A DNA stretch of 64,000 nt from Corynebacterium sp. P4-C1 (GCF_030503595.1 NZ_CP129966.1:1240001-1304000), one strand, 5' to 3'. Counted from the stretch's first letter, positions 29,301 to 37,423 are shown. Notes: generated by a model from the letters alone, not told the origin. Numbers and translations are program-made.

Positions 29301-29768
29301 TCCGGGTCCATGGAACCCTCCACCGTCTTCGCCGCGATGACCTCCGCCATTCTCGCCGGCGTAGACGCACTATCGGTAACGTTCCTGGTCTTTTCCACCG
29401 AAGTCGTTGACCTGACTGACCACGTCGACGACCCGCTCTCACTACTGCTGGAGATTCAGGTCGGCGGCGGCACTGACATCGGCGGCGCCCTCGCCGTGGC
29501 GGGGGAGCGTGTCACAGTCCCCTCGCGCACAATGCTTGTACTCATCAGCGATTTCGAGGACGCCTACTCCGAATCCTTCCTGCTGTCCCGTGTCGAGTCC
29601 TTGCACAACTCCGGCGTCCGGCTGCTCGGCTGCGCCGCTTTGGACGATTCAGGAGCAGCGCGCTACAACGCCGCAGTCGCCGCGAGCGTCGCCGGTGCAG
29701 GCATGGCTGTCTCCGCCGTTTCCCCGACGGAGTTGGCACGATGGGTTGCAGAGCAGGTCCAACGATGA
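26379..29768 (+). CDS. DUF5682-VWA fusion protein (YehM-YehP-like)
   Basis: 1129 aa. The N-terminus carries the DUF5682 signature FLIGVRHHSPSLARVLPRLLDEARPDAVVLE, as in E. coli YehM. The C-terminal ~170 residues are a von Willebrand A domain with an intact MIDAS metal site: DVSGS (Asp973, Ser975, Ser977), the GGTDIGG threonine and ISDFED. E. coli has separate yehM and yehP genes, so here the two functions are covalently joined. A Gly-rich linker (YGGGDGEGSSGGYLGGRGG, about residue 805) separates the halves. The protein probably docks on the MoxR ATPase encoded upstream, with which it overlaps by ATGA. Substrate and enzymatic role of DUF5682 are unknown. Confidence 0.87.
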   Translation: MTEVDVAGAVDKLARDSVFLIGVRHHSPSLARVLPRLLDEARPDAVVLEMPAEAQPWCEWIAHPEATAPLTFAVADDDGAVGFWPLADFSPELVALRWARSRDVPVICADLSPAARPESSEASDGEFSVGTLIDAHVHAEHHDDAWDRLVEVPSAGASPEAVRRSALAFGWAYRQGRNLDARTAAREASMREGIRRARAEHGPAVTAVTGAWHSPALTSELIDAEAESDRELLSSLNFDGEPTASLVPYSQKLLDSRSGYPSGIRDPRWQQAVLTYGDDLAAFEGAVTSLLTQLAAHLRAEGHPCGPAEIREANRMTLDLAALRGLPVPGRREFQEACTSVFAQGDVLGRGRAVARAAEKILVGEDTGALAPDTPQSGLALAFAEDLAALRLPGPGERSRELTLNPLRLKDSAPENTLDTRREIFLQRCRVARISYGIPTEVIGVGGAQAVSTKWTVLYDVSTSASLPHASRFGVTVVQTAKGVLRTRRPDSDSDPDPDVLVTGLADAAAAGLADEFDWWLDAVVAELPLRAGVDALAEAIEVIAAVGEGTVAGMLLIDRGPQIASALEILVDAAVAQVDGLAGSDDPADAAALGRLVALRHADIGLRLAHSLTEFVSAASPLMQGAATGLLRRLDHDVADLPSIASRIYAASSTQSRRDLARWLTGLITANPELLTDDSSFLDDLRSGVEDIDEAMFIARLPALRGGFDPMSAAERERLLEAVGADRVRPTEVPAEELGRWAAEDRAAWERLQRLGLSSVAVSPKQRWSLVLGRRHHELTGPQQRRLARSLDQLYGGGDGEGSSGGYLGGRGGSEPPYPTAREWADDLDALFGEDVREDIAASAITARNPLAIDLIENTQPRASVELLNDILTIAGGMPESTLAKLRPMLRRMVAELSQALANRLRPALNGLQGWRATTRPSQRLDAAATIRRNLRHAVPGPDGTPQLVVATPIFRQPLARRAEWHIIVLVDVSGSMEPSTVFAAMTSAILAGVDALSVTFLVFSTEVVDLTDHVDDPLSLLLEIQVGGGTDIGGALAVAGERVTVPSRTMLVLISDFEDAYSESFLLSRVESLHNSGVRLLGCAALDDSGAARYNAAVAASVAGAGMAVSAVSPTELARWVAEQVQR

Positions 29769-31390
29769 CAAGCAATACTCACCCCGACGGCCTTCCCGGC
29801 ATGGACCCGGCTTTCGTCGCCGCCACTATCGAGTCCCTCCCGGGCCGCCTGCAAAAGCGCCTGGACAAAGCAGACCCTGACTCCTGGACTATTGCCGCCG
29901 ACGTTGGCGCCGACACCACTACCGTGACCGTCGGCACTGCCACCGTCACGCTTGACCCTCCACAGGCCGCGGAGTGCGACTGTCTACTCAGCCCCCGCTG
30001 CCTCCACCTGGCACAGGTGCTGGTGAGCTGCCCGTCGACTGAGGCGCAGCCGGACTCTGCGGACGATCCCGCTGCAGACTCCACCGATTCCGCTGACCCA
30101 TCCGCCCCCGCGGACGCCCCGCTGGCCCTTACCCGCGAACAACTGGACACCCTCGAACTCGCCGAATCCTGCCTCACCGGCTTGCTTGACCGCGGGCTCG
30201 GCGGACTCACCGCCGGTGACCGCGCGAAAGTGCTGCGCGTCGTGGCAGCAGCGCGGGTGCAAAAACTGCCGCTCTTGGCCGCCCACTTCGCCAGGCTCCA
30301 CGGCCACCTCGGCACCGGACGTCTCGGGTACGGCGAAAGCCACGTGACCCAAGCCGCAATCTCGACGCTGGTGGAAATCGCATTGGCGGCTCACCAACTC
30401 CGCCACGGCCACGACACTGGAACATTGAGCATCGACGCCGTCGGCACTGCGCGCCGCACCTACTCACCGGTGGGGACTCTGCGACTGCGTGGTTGGGCAT
30501 GCGAACCGCTGCTCACCGCGTCCGGCTATAGCGGCGTCATCACTTATATGGTTGACGAACGCGACGGTCGCATCTTTGAGCTGTCCTCCGTTCTCCCAGG
30601 CGACAACGAGCAGATCGCCAAGGCCTACTTCGGTGATGCCGGATTCAGCCAGCTCGGCCTCTCCCATCGCGATGTCGCCCGCACCGGCCTCCTGCTCACC
30701 AACGCCACGGCCTCCGCCGACGGCAGGTTGGGCCGCGGCAGCAAGCTCCGCGTCAGCACACGCACCCCGGACACAGATGCCGTTCCGGCGCAGGACTGGT
30801 GGTTTGGTGACGCTGTGCTGCGAGGAATCGAGGACGACGGGCAGCACCCGGTATTCGTTTTCGACACCGACGAGGGTCCGCTGCGCTGCCAAGCCAGCCC
30901 CACCGCTGAACGCTTCGGCGGCCCCGCCTTGAGGACTCTGGCCAGTGCGAACAACGTGCAGGTGCAACTTCGCCTTCGTCAGCGCCGCGCCCAGGAACCG
31001 GGCAGCGCCCCATGGATCCTCATCGGTGTCGCTCACGAAGACACCTGGGTGTTCCCCGGCCTCGACCACCCCAACACCCACTGGCTCGGCGTCCCCAAGG
31101 ACGCGGAGCCGATGGCTGTCCCCTTCTCACAAATCGAACCGGAAACGGTGCTGCGACGGTGGCGGGATGCCGTGGCACGCCAAGGCCGGCGAGCTGTGAC
31201 CGGAACGAACCGCGAACGCCTCATGGCCGATGCCGCGTGGCTGCGCTCTCACGCTAGCGGCCACCGAGCCGACCTCCTCGAGAAGCTTGCCGACGCCGCC
31301 GCTACCGGCTCCTACGATTTCGACGGCCGCTTCCGCCCCGACCCGAGCGACATCCCCCGCCGCTGGGCCGCCGTCGCCGCGGTGTGCTGA
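29765..31390 (+). CDS. SWIM zinc-finger protein (YehQ-like)
   Basis: 541 aa, last gene of the operon, starting at an ATGA overlap with the VWA gene. The SWIM motif is ECDCLLSPRCLHLAQVL: Cys71, Cys73, Cys79 and His81 bind zinc. SWIM domains bind nucleic acid or proteins, and E. coli YehQ occupies the same place beside yehP. A low-complexity Asp/Ser/Ala/Pro linker (about 95-125) separates the finger from a large C-terminal region with mixed structure and no recognisable catalytic motif. Nothing is downstream in the operon; a repeat A copy follows 57 bp after the stop. Confidence 0.85.
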   Translation: MTSNTHPDGLPGMDPAFVAATIESLPGRLQKRLDKADPDSWTIAADVGADTTTVTVGTATVTLDPPQAAECDCLLSPRCLHLAQVLVSCPSTEAQPDSADDPAADSTDSADPSAPADAPLALTREQLDTLELAESCLTGLLDRGLGGLTAGDRAKVLRVVAAARVQKLPLLAAHFARLHGHLGTGRLGYGESHVTQAAISTLVEIALAAHQLRHGHDTGTLSIDAVGTARRTYSPVGTLRLRGWACEPLLTASGYSGVITYMVDERDGRIFELSSVLPGDNEQIAKAYFGDAGFSQLGLSHRDVARTGLLLTNATASADGRLGRGSKLRVSTRTPDTDAVPAQDWWFGDAVLRGIEDDGQHPVFVFDTDEGPLRCQASPTAERFGGPALRTLASANNVQVQLRLRQRRAQEPGSAPWILIGVAHEDTWVFPGLDHPNTHWLGVPKDAEPMAVPFSQIEPETVLRRWRDAVARQGRRAVTGTNRERLMADAAWLRSHASGHRADLLEKLADAAATGSYDFDGRFRPDPSDIPRRWAAVAAVC

Positions 31391-31447
31391 CCCCTGGCAC
31401 TATCGCAGGGGCGGGGTGATCTGCTGAAAATCAGCCGAACACTTGAT

Positions 31448-31531
31448 GTTAACCCTAAAACTTAGTTTCCCCTGGTCGCCGAAAATCAGATGACAATGCG
31501 CCACCTGGGGTAACTAAGTTTTGGGGTTAAC
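31448..31531. repeat. Palindromic repeat family A, copy 3
   Basis: 84-bp copy with arms at 31448-31475 and 31504-31531. The left arm is identical to that of copy 1 and the right arm to that of copy 2. It sits between convergent genes, directly after the SWIM gene, forming the right bracket of the 16-kb cluster. It is followed by two short tandem units containing CTGGAGTTAA. Confidence 0.9.
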
Positions 31532-31636
31532 ATCTGGCAGGGGTTTACAGCTGGAGTTAACTGGAGTTAATAGGTAGAGCCCAGATCTGCGACGCCGCAT
31601 CCGACGCCACACCCCGCCGCCCCCTCCTAGCCCGTC

Positions 31637-32578
31637 CTACTGCGCCAACCGTTCCCTAATGAGCCCACTGGCCGCCAGTGTCTGGCGAACCTCGGCGAGG
31701 AACCGGTCGGGGTGCTTACGCACGAACCAGGGCGCGTAGCGGAGGAACACGTATCCACGGTTTCCGATGAATTTTTGTCGGTTGAATTCGCTCTGGCGAA
31801 CTTTCTCGGCATCGGGCCCGGAGTATTTCTTTCCTCCGTCGATTTCGATCACAAGCCAGCTGCCGATGAGTAGGTCAACGTAGTATGCACCGATTTTGTA
31901 CTGGGCTTGTACAGGCTCGATACCGGCTTCGATGAGGAGCCCCCGAGCGAGTGATTCGTAGGGCGAATCAGCGTCCGGGATGGCATGTTCAAGGCACCGG
32001 CGGGCAATCTTCATCCCCTTGGCGCGCCCCATTCGCTGGATTCCACGCAGGATCTCGGAACGTTCGATTCCGCGGCGTAGAAGGTAGTCGGCGGCGATAA
32101 GGCCTTCGAGGAAGCCGTGGTGACGGGCGATATCGATGAATGTACGGATGGGCCTGGTGACTGGATGCCCCTCGTACATCACCACGTCACTCGGCTGGAT
32201 ATGCGAATGCCGAAATTCGTAGTTTCCCGAGGCCTTCCGGCTGCGTGAAACTCCGCGCGACGGGAGACTCACTTCGACCTTCTCCTCGGTGCTGGCTACC
32301 ACCCATATTCCGAGCTTCCGTGCGGCGGACCGTCCCGTCAGAATGGCGGTGGTGCTCACCATGGCGGCGGCTTCGACGCGCAACCACTGCTGTTCGTGAT
32401 ATTTGAGTTCCTCCCAAAGTTCACGCGGGTAATGGATTAGCGCCGCAAGCTCCTCAAAATCGCCGTGAAGATCTTCACGCGCCGCGTTCTTCCGCCTATC
32501 GACGATCCCCTCCCTCAACTCCCCCTTCCTCATTTCCCATTTCTTTAGTTCATCCTGGTTTTCTTTATCTACCCCCAT
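31637..32578 (-). CDS. DUF559-domain protein, putative PD-(D/E)xK nuclease fold
   Basis: 313 aa. The C-terminal ~100 residues are a DUF559 (Vsr-like endonuclease fold) domain: YYVDLLIGSWLVIEIDGGKKY contains the metal-binding Asp and the E-x-D pattern, followed by NRQKFIGNRGYVFLRYAPW. The N-terminal part (VSTTAILTGRSAARKLGIWVV... GHPVTRPIRTFIDIAR) resembles the AbiEi-like domain often fused to DUF559 in actinobacteria. Such proteins are suspected of roles in DNA repair or defence, without direct proof. The start at 32578 is uncertain: AGAGGG sits too close, and an internal ATG at 32533 is an alternative. Confidence 0.75.
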   Translation of the reverse strand: MGVDKENQDELKKWEMRKGELREGIVDRRKNAAREDLHGDFEELAALIHYPRELWEELKYHEQQWLRVEAAAMVSTTAILTGRSAARKLGIWVVASTEEKVEVSLPSRGVSRSRKASGNYEFRHSHIQPSDVVMYEGHPVTRPIRTFIDIARHHGFLEGLIAADYLLRRGIERSEILRGIQRMGRAKGMKIARRCLEHAIPDADSPYESLARGLLIEAGIEPVQAQYKIGAYYVDLLIGSWLVIEIDGGKKYSGPDAEKVRQSEFNRQKFIGNRGYVFLRYAPWFVRKHPDRFLAEVRQTLAASGLIRERLAQ

Positions 32579-32715
32579 ACCCTCTTAGACTCCACTGCCC
32601 GCCAACCGGTTCCGCGGCGGAATTAGATTCACAATGTCCGACCAGCCAGCACCGGCAAATAGACAGCTTGGTCCGCTTTTTGCCGATCCGGCCCGGATCA
32701 GTCAAGGAAAAGTGC

Positions 32716-32744
32716 TTGCAGGCCCCGCCCGCGGCTCCTAGCTT
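32716..32744 (+). promoter_or_regulatory. Promoter of metY-metX
   Basis: TTGCAG (32716-32721), 17 bases, TAGCTT (32739-32744), then six bases to the metY ATG. This is a canonical sigma-A type promoter giving a leaderless mRNA. Only a half-site (TAGAC) of the McbR methionine operator is seen further upstream, so McbR control is not supported by this sequence alone. Confidence 0.6.
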
Positions 32745-32750
32745 GGTGCC

Positions 32751-34112
32751 ATGACAAACGAGACCACTCCCCATAATCCCCAGACTGCGCCCCGCTACGA
32801 CAACAGCGCTGCAGGCGACTGGTCCTTCGACACCCGCGCGATCCACGCGGGACAGAGCGTCGACAACGGGGCCGGTGCGCGCAACCAGCCGATTTATATG
32901 ACGACGTCCTACGTGTTCAACGATACGCAGCACGCGCAGGACCGCTTCGCGCTGGCGGATCCGGGCCCGATCTACTCGCGCATCACCAACCCGACCCAGG
33001 AAGCGCTGGAGAACCGACTCGCATCACTGGAAGGCGGCGTCGCGGCTGTGGCGTTCTCTTCGGGCATGGCGGCGGAGACCGCGGCAATCACGAACCTGGC
33101 GAGCGCGGGCGACCACATCGTCACCTCCCCGCGCCTGTACGGCGGCACGGAGACACTCTTCGAGGTCACGCTCCCCCGCCTGGGCGTCGAGGTCAGCTTC
33201 GTGGACAACCCGGATGACCCGGCCAGCTGGCAGGCGGAAGTCAAGCCGAATACGAAGGCGCTCTACGGCGAGACCTTCGGCAACCCGATCGCCGACGTAC
33301 TGGACATCCCGGCGGTCGCGGAGGTCGCGCACAGCAACCAAGTGCCGTTGATCGTGGACAACACTATGGCCACGGCGGCGCTGGTCCGCCCGCTTGAGCT
33401 GGGCGCGGACATCGTCGTCGTGTCCACCACGAAGTTCTACACCGGCAATGGCGCAGCGCTCGGCGGCGCGCTCATCGACGGCGGCTCCTTCGACTGGACC
33501 GTCACCCGCGGCGGCAAGCCCGTCTTCCCGTACTTCGTCAATCCTGACCCCGCCTACCACGGTCTCGTCTACGCCGACTTGGGCGCACCGGCCTTCGCGG
33601 TGAAGGCCCGCGCCGGCATTCTCCGCGACACTGGCGCAGCGATTTCGCCGTTCAACGCCTGGGTGGCGCTGCAGGGGATGGATACGTTGGGGCTGCGCGT
33701 CGATAAGCACAACGCGAATGCGCTGAAGGTCGCTGAATACCTGGCCGCGAAGGACGAGGTCGCGCACGTGAATTTCGCGGGCCTGCCGGATTCCCCGCAC
33801 TACGCGACGAAGGAAAAGCTCGGCCTGAAGTACACCGGTTCCGTGCTGTCCTTCGATCTCGCGGGCGACCCGGCCGACAAGACGAAGGCGTGGGCGTTCA
33901 TCGACGCGCTGAAACTGCACTCCAACCTGGCGAATATCGGCGATGTCCGCTCGCTCGTCGTCCACCCAGCGACGACGACGCACTCGCAGTCCAACGAGGC
34001 CGGCCTCAAGCGCGCAGGCATCACGCAGGCGACGATCCGCCTGTCGGTGGGCATCGAATCCGTCGACGACATCATCGCCGACCTCGACCGGGGCTTCGCG
34101 GCGATCGCATGA
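32751..34112 (+). CDS. metY: O-acetylhomoserine sulfhydrylase
   Basis: PLP enzyme of the Cys/Met metabolism family making homocysteine directly from O-acetylhomoserine and sulfide. FDTRAIHAGQ, YSRITNPTQEALENRLASLEGG and the PLP lysine in VVSTTKFYTGNG (Lys228) are diagnostic. At 453 aa it is longer than MetB/MetC, as expected for MetY. Its stop overlaps the metX start by ATGA, so the acetylating and sulfhydrylating steps are co-translated. One 11-mer copy lies at 33699. Confidence 0.96.
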   Translation: MTNETTPHNPQTAPRYDNSAAGDWSFDTRAIHAGQSVDNGAGARNQPIYMTTSYVFNDTQHAQDRFALADPGPIYSRITNPTQEALENRLASLEGGVAAVAFSSGMAAETAAITNLASAGDHIVTSPRLYGGTETLFEVTLPRLGVEVSFVDNPDDPASWQAEVKPNTKALYGETFGNPIADVLDIPAVAEVAHSNQVPLIVDNTMATAALVRPLELGADIVVVSTTKFYTGNGAALGGALIDGGSFDWTVTRGGKPVFPYFVNPDPAYHGLVYADLGAPAFAVKARAGILRDTGAAISPFNAWVALQGMDTLGLRVDKHNANALKVAEYLAAKDEVAHVNFAGLPDSPHYATKEKLGLKYTGSVLSFDLAGDPADKTKAWAFIDALKLHSNLANIGDVRSLVVHPATTTHSQSNEAGLKRAGITQATIRLSVGIESVDDIIADLDRGFAAIA

Positions 34113-35251
34113 TCACTCTCCCACCCGAAGGCGAGCTGACCACCCAGCCGATCGGCGACGTGCGCACAGAGGCCGGCGCCACACTCCGCGACGTGCGCAT
34201 CGCTTATCGACGTTGGGGCGCCTTCACCGGCGACCCCCACGGCCGCAACAACCTCATCCTGGTCGAGCACGCCCTGACCGGCGACTCCGACGCCGCCACA
34301 TGGTGGGAGGGCTTGATTGGCCCCGGCGCGCCCCTGGACACCGACCGTTTCTGCGTTCTGTGCACGAATGTCCTCGGCGGCTGCTCCGGCTCCACCGGCC
34401 CCTCGAGCGAACACCCCGAAGGCGGTGCGTGGGGTTCGCGCTTCCCCGCCATCTCCATCCGCGACCAGGTTCGGGCCGAAGCGCAGTTCCTGGAGACCAT
34501 CGGGGTCAACAGCATGCACGCCGTAATCGGCGGCTCCATGGGCGGGGCCCGGGCGCTGGAATGGACGCTCATGTACCCGGATTGGGCGAATTACGCCTGC
34601 GTGATCGCTATGTCCGCACGCGCATCGGCCTGGCAGATCGGCATCCAGACCGCCCAGATCACCTCCATCATCCGCGACCCGGATTGGCAGGACGGCGACT
34701 ACCACGGCACCGACCGCACCCCCGACGCGGGACTGGCCGCCGCCCGCCGCATCGCGCACCTGACCTACCGCGGCGAACAGGAAATCGACGAGCGCTTCGG
34801 CACCATGGCCCAGCCCGGCGAGAATCCTCTTGGCGCCTTCCGCGACGAGCACCAACGCTTCGCCGTGCAGAGCTACCTCGACCACCAAGGCGAGCAGCTC
34901 GTCGCGCGTTTCGATGCCGGCTCGTATGTCACCATCACCGAGTCCTTATCCCGCCACGACATCGGCCGCGGCCGCGGCGGACTCAACCGCGCGCTGGCGC
35001 AGATCAGTGTTCCTACCATGGTCGTCGGCGTGGACACCGACATCCTCTACCCGTTCCACCAGCAGGAGCACCTGTCCCGCAATATCGGCAACCTCCTGGC
35101 CATGAACAAGATCGTCTCCCCCGTCGGCCACGACGCCTTCCTGGTGGAGACCCGCCAGATGGGCCACATCCTGCGCAACTTCATCACACTCGCCGACCAG
35201 ACCCCTTCGGCGACGGATCTGGCCAAGCAGCGCGGCAACTACGAGATTTAG
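34109..35251 (+). CDS. metX: Homoserine O-acetyltransferase
   Basis: Alpha/beta-hydrolase-fold enzyme that transfers acetyl from acetyl-CoA to homoserine, the first committed step of methionine synthesis. NLILVEHALTGDSDA, the nucleophile elbow GGSMGG (Ser143), the Asp in VVGVDTDILYP and the His in SPVGHDAFLVE form the catalytic triad context. 380 aa, normal length. The start is fixed by the ATGA overlap with metY. A shrunken copy of part of this gene is found at 36926. Confidence 0.96.
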   Translation: MITLPPEGELTTQPIGDVRTEAGATLRDVRIAYRRWGAFTGDPHGRNNLILVEHALTGDSDAATWWEGLIGPGAPLDTDRFCVLCTNVLGGCSGSTGPSSEHPEGGAWGSRFPAISIRDQVRAEAQFLETIGVNSMHAVIGGSMGGARALEWTLMYPDWANYACVIAMSARASAWQIGIQTAQITSIIRDPDWQDGDYHGTDRTPDAGLAAARRIAHLTYRGEQEIDERFGTMAQPGENPLGAFRDEHQRFAVQSYLDHQGEQLVARFDAGSYVTITESLSRHDIGRGRGGLNRALAQISVPTMVVGVDTDILYPFHQQEHLSRNIGNLLAMNKIVSPVGHDAFLVETRQMGHILRNFITLADQTPSATDLAKQRGNYEI

Positions 35252-35277
35252 CCCACGAGCAGCGCGTATGCGCGGAC

Positions 35278-36174
35278 CTAGGTGTTCGGCTCAGTCCTGT
35301 AGTCGCCGTGCAGCGGGTACTTGAACCACATTGAATTAGGGTGCTGCAATCGCACATGCATCATGTCGCGGTGGTCCAGGGTGTCTTCATCGAGAATCTC
35401 CTGCCACTTCGCGCGGCCGAGAAGGAACTGGTCCACGTGGTCGCGCCAACTTTCCGAAAATTCCCTGGTGAGAGCAAGCGCGGTTGAGGAAATATTCAAG
35501 TACTGGTCCAGGTCGATCATCCCCAGCATGTAGCCCATTCGGGCAACGCGGGCAGCGCGTCCGATTTCCCAGCCGGCAAGGGTGCTCGGAAGCTTCTGCG
35601 GGATCAGTTTCTCGCTGTGTTCTTGGGTGTACAGATCCAGCCAGTTTCCGAGGTCCTCTCGAACGACATCTTCTGGAATCTCAGTTTGCTGGAAGTCAGC
35701 CACCGCCATTTCTATGATTTGCGGGGCCGCATCGTCGCGTTCCTTCACAGGTCGACCTGCAAGCTGCTGTATGTAGGGGCGCAGCGCGACGTATTCATCG
35801 TCTACCGGGTTGGACAACAGAATGGACACCGTTTCCAACAGCTCATCGCTGGACGTGATGCCCCACTGCTGTTCCAACATCGTGGAGATCATCGCGAACA
35901 TCTCTTGGTCCTCCGGCGTGCTCTGTGCTGCCACGACTTTTGGAGGCGCATCCGCCGCTGTCGGTTCACTTTCACCGAACGGCATCATGAGCGAAATACC
36001 GAGGCCTACCTCAACAGGGAGTGACCCCGTTTCAACATGGCTGAAGTCCCCTTCAGAAGGATCGACCGACCACTCCATGAACTCCTCGTAGTTGTTAGTC
36101 AGCCCCAAGATCACGGAGGCACGAAGAGAAAACTTGCCCTTTTTCTTATTCTTTTTCTTCTTGCGTCCAAACAC
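35278..36174 (-). CDS. DUF1266-domain protein
   Basis: 298 aa, soluble, beginning with a strongly basic MFGRKKKKNKKKGKF. The C-terminal half shows the DUF1266 pattern: LAGWEIGRAARVARMGYMLGMID, then SWRDHVDQFLLGRAKW. DUF1266 proteins are of unknown function and are often found in variable genome regions. GTG at 36174 is preceded by TAACCT with six bases between, indicating a leaderless mRNA. It is convergent with metX. Confidence 0.8.
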   Translation of the reverse strand: MFGRKKKKNKKKGKFSLRASVILGLTNNYEEFMEWSVDPSEGDFSHVETGSLPVEVGLGISLMMPFGESEPTAADAPPKVVAAQSTPEDQEMFAMISTMLEQQWGITSSDELLETVSILLSNPVDDEYVALRPYIQQLAGRPVKERDDAAPQIIEMAVADFQQTEIPEDVVREDLGNWLDLYTQEHSEKLIPQKLPSTLAGWEIGRAARVARMGYMLGMIDLDQYLNISSTALALTREFSESWRDHVDQFLLGRAKWQEILDEDTLDHRDMMHVRLQHPNSMWFKYPLHGDYRTEPNT

Positions 36175-36213
36175 GACTCGAGGTTAATGCAATAAATGTG
36201 GCTCCGCACACAG

Positions 36214-36879
36214 TTAGGCGCACAGTTCGAGAGCGTCACTGATAGTGACCCTTCCGCCATCAAACGATGCGATGAGCGCTTTGCCCATACCCACCCAGCC
36301 GATGAACGGGTCCGTGGACAACACCACGCGCTCGTGGACGTGCCCGAGAAGCCAGGCGTCGTAGCCGCACGACGTCATCTCGTCCACTGTGCAGGGCAAG
36401 CATTCGTTCTTCACGTACTCGCCGCTGACCGAGCTGTGCAGAAGCCCCAGATTCGGCACACCGTCCACCGCTGCGGGGAAGTCGGGCACAAGCCTGCGCG
36501 GATCGCGATTCACCTCGACCGCGGCCGTGTGCAGTGCCCACTGCCCCGCCCAGATGGTCTGGGGCTTAATTCCCGCGACGGTGACGCCTTCGGGGATGAC
36601 GCCTTTTAAGTCGTGGCTCACATCGTGATTGCCGGAGATGAACATGACCGAGTCGAAGAGCTCGAGACCGCGTTCAAAGAACTGCGTCACCTCGGCGTAG
36701 GTGCGCTCGGTGAACCGCTTGCGGTCGATGACATCACCCAGCATCACCATGTGCCCGGCGCGCGCCTCGGCGCCGCGGTCGAGGGCACTCAATGCCCACT
36801 CGATGCCGGGACCAATCTTTTTGTCGTCTTTCTGCTTGCGCCCGAGGTGGATATCAGCGAGAACAAGAACTGGTTCCAT
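36214..36879 (-). CDS. Metallophosphoesterase
   Basis: 221-aa calcineurin-like phosphoesterase with a complete dinuclear metal site: DIH (Asp9, His11), GDVID (Asp49), GNHD (84-86), LLHSS (His148) and GHVH (180-182). The target could be a nucleotide, nucleic acid or phosphoprotein; it is not a close match to MutSD/Mre11 in length. The frame is open upstream to 36966, but that part lies over a metX remnant on the other strand, so the ATG at 36879 is preferred; a TACGCT box stands seven bases before it. Confidence 0.85.
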   Translation of the reverse strand: MEPVLVLADIHLGRKQKDDKKIGPGIEWALSALDRGAEARAGHMVMLGDVIDRKRFTERTYAEVTQFFERGLELFDSVMFISGNHDVSHDLKGVIPEGVTVAGIKPQTIWAGQWALHTAAVEVNRDPRRLVPDFPAAVDGVPNLGLLHSSVSGEYVKNECLPCTVDEMTSCGYDAWLLGHVHERVVLSTDPFIGWVGMGKALIASFDGGRVTISDALELCA

Positions 36880-36925
36880 GGCTGTCAGCGTATCCCCCAC
36901 TGAAAGAGACGGACGACCGCGGCCC

Positions 36926-37008
36926 GCATCGCAGATCGGCATCCAGACCGCACAGATTACCTTCACCGTCCGCGACCCGGACTGGCAGTGCAGAACCTAC
37001 GAGATTCA
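36926..37008 (+). pseudogene. Remnant of a second metX copy
   Basis: The stretch translates ASQIGIQTAQITFTVRDPDWQ, matching MetX residues ASAWQIGIQTAQITSIIRDPDWQ, and at DNA level most bases agree. It then jumps to TYEIQ, resembling the MetX C-terminus NYEI. Thus about 185 codons between the two parts are missing. No start or full domain remains. It lies between the metallophosphoesterase and a VapC gene, 1.7 kb after the intact metX. Confidence 0.75.
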
Positions 37009-37012
37009 GCTG

Positions 37013-37423
37013 CTACGGAATGAGTTCAAGCGTCACTCCGAGAGCAAAATAATTCGTGTACGCACGCTTGTCCAAGCTGGCTAATGACGCCTCGTTCTCC
37101 AGCACAGTAAGCGCGATGAGACCGTCGTAGACTGCACCGCCCTTGATTCCGGCACTAGCTAAACGGCGGTGCACCTCCCGTGAAGCGGCTTCCGGTAAGG
37201 AGAGAACGCTCTCAAATGTCCCGTCTATGACTCTCACCGCGTCGGCTTCCGTGAACCGGCTATCGCCAGGCAATCTGGTCAACACCGAATATGTCTCTGC
37301 GAGAGAGTGCGCGCAGAGAGCGAGATTCTTCCCCCTCGACCAACGCTGTAATCGTTCATGACTGCTGTGATTTTGCAAGAGCAAAGGAACTGCCGCACTT
37401 GTGTCGAGCGCGATTACGCCCAT
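37013..37423 (-). CDS. VapC-type PIN-domain ribonuclease toxin
   Basis: 136-aa PIN toxin, unrelated in detail to the one at 11.3 kb. Acidic residues are Asp7 (ALDTSA), Glu43 (LAETYS), Asp100 (VYDGLIA) and Asp118 (SLDKRA), so the active site is complete. The start overlaps the antitoxin stop (TAATG). The gene ends five bases from the metX remnant, suggesting that the pair was inserted into or beside that copy. Confidence 0.9.
   Translation of the reverse strand: MGVIALDTSAAVPLLLQNHSSHERLQRWSRGKNLALCAHSLAETYSVLTRLPGDSRFTEADAVRVIDGTFESVLSLPEAASREVHRRLASAGIKGGAVYDGLIALTVLENEASLASLDKRAYTNYFALGVTLELIP

Noticed and set aside
32578..32751. McbR operator before metY
   Set aside because: Only a TAGAC half-site is present, without the matching right half at the proper spacing.
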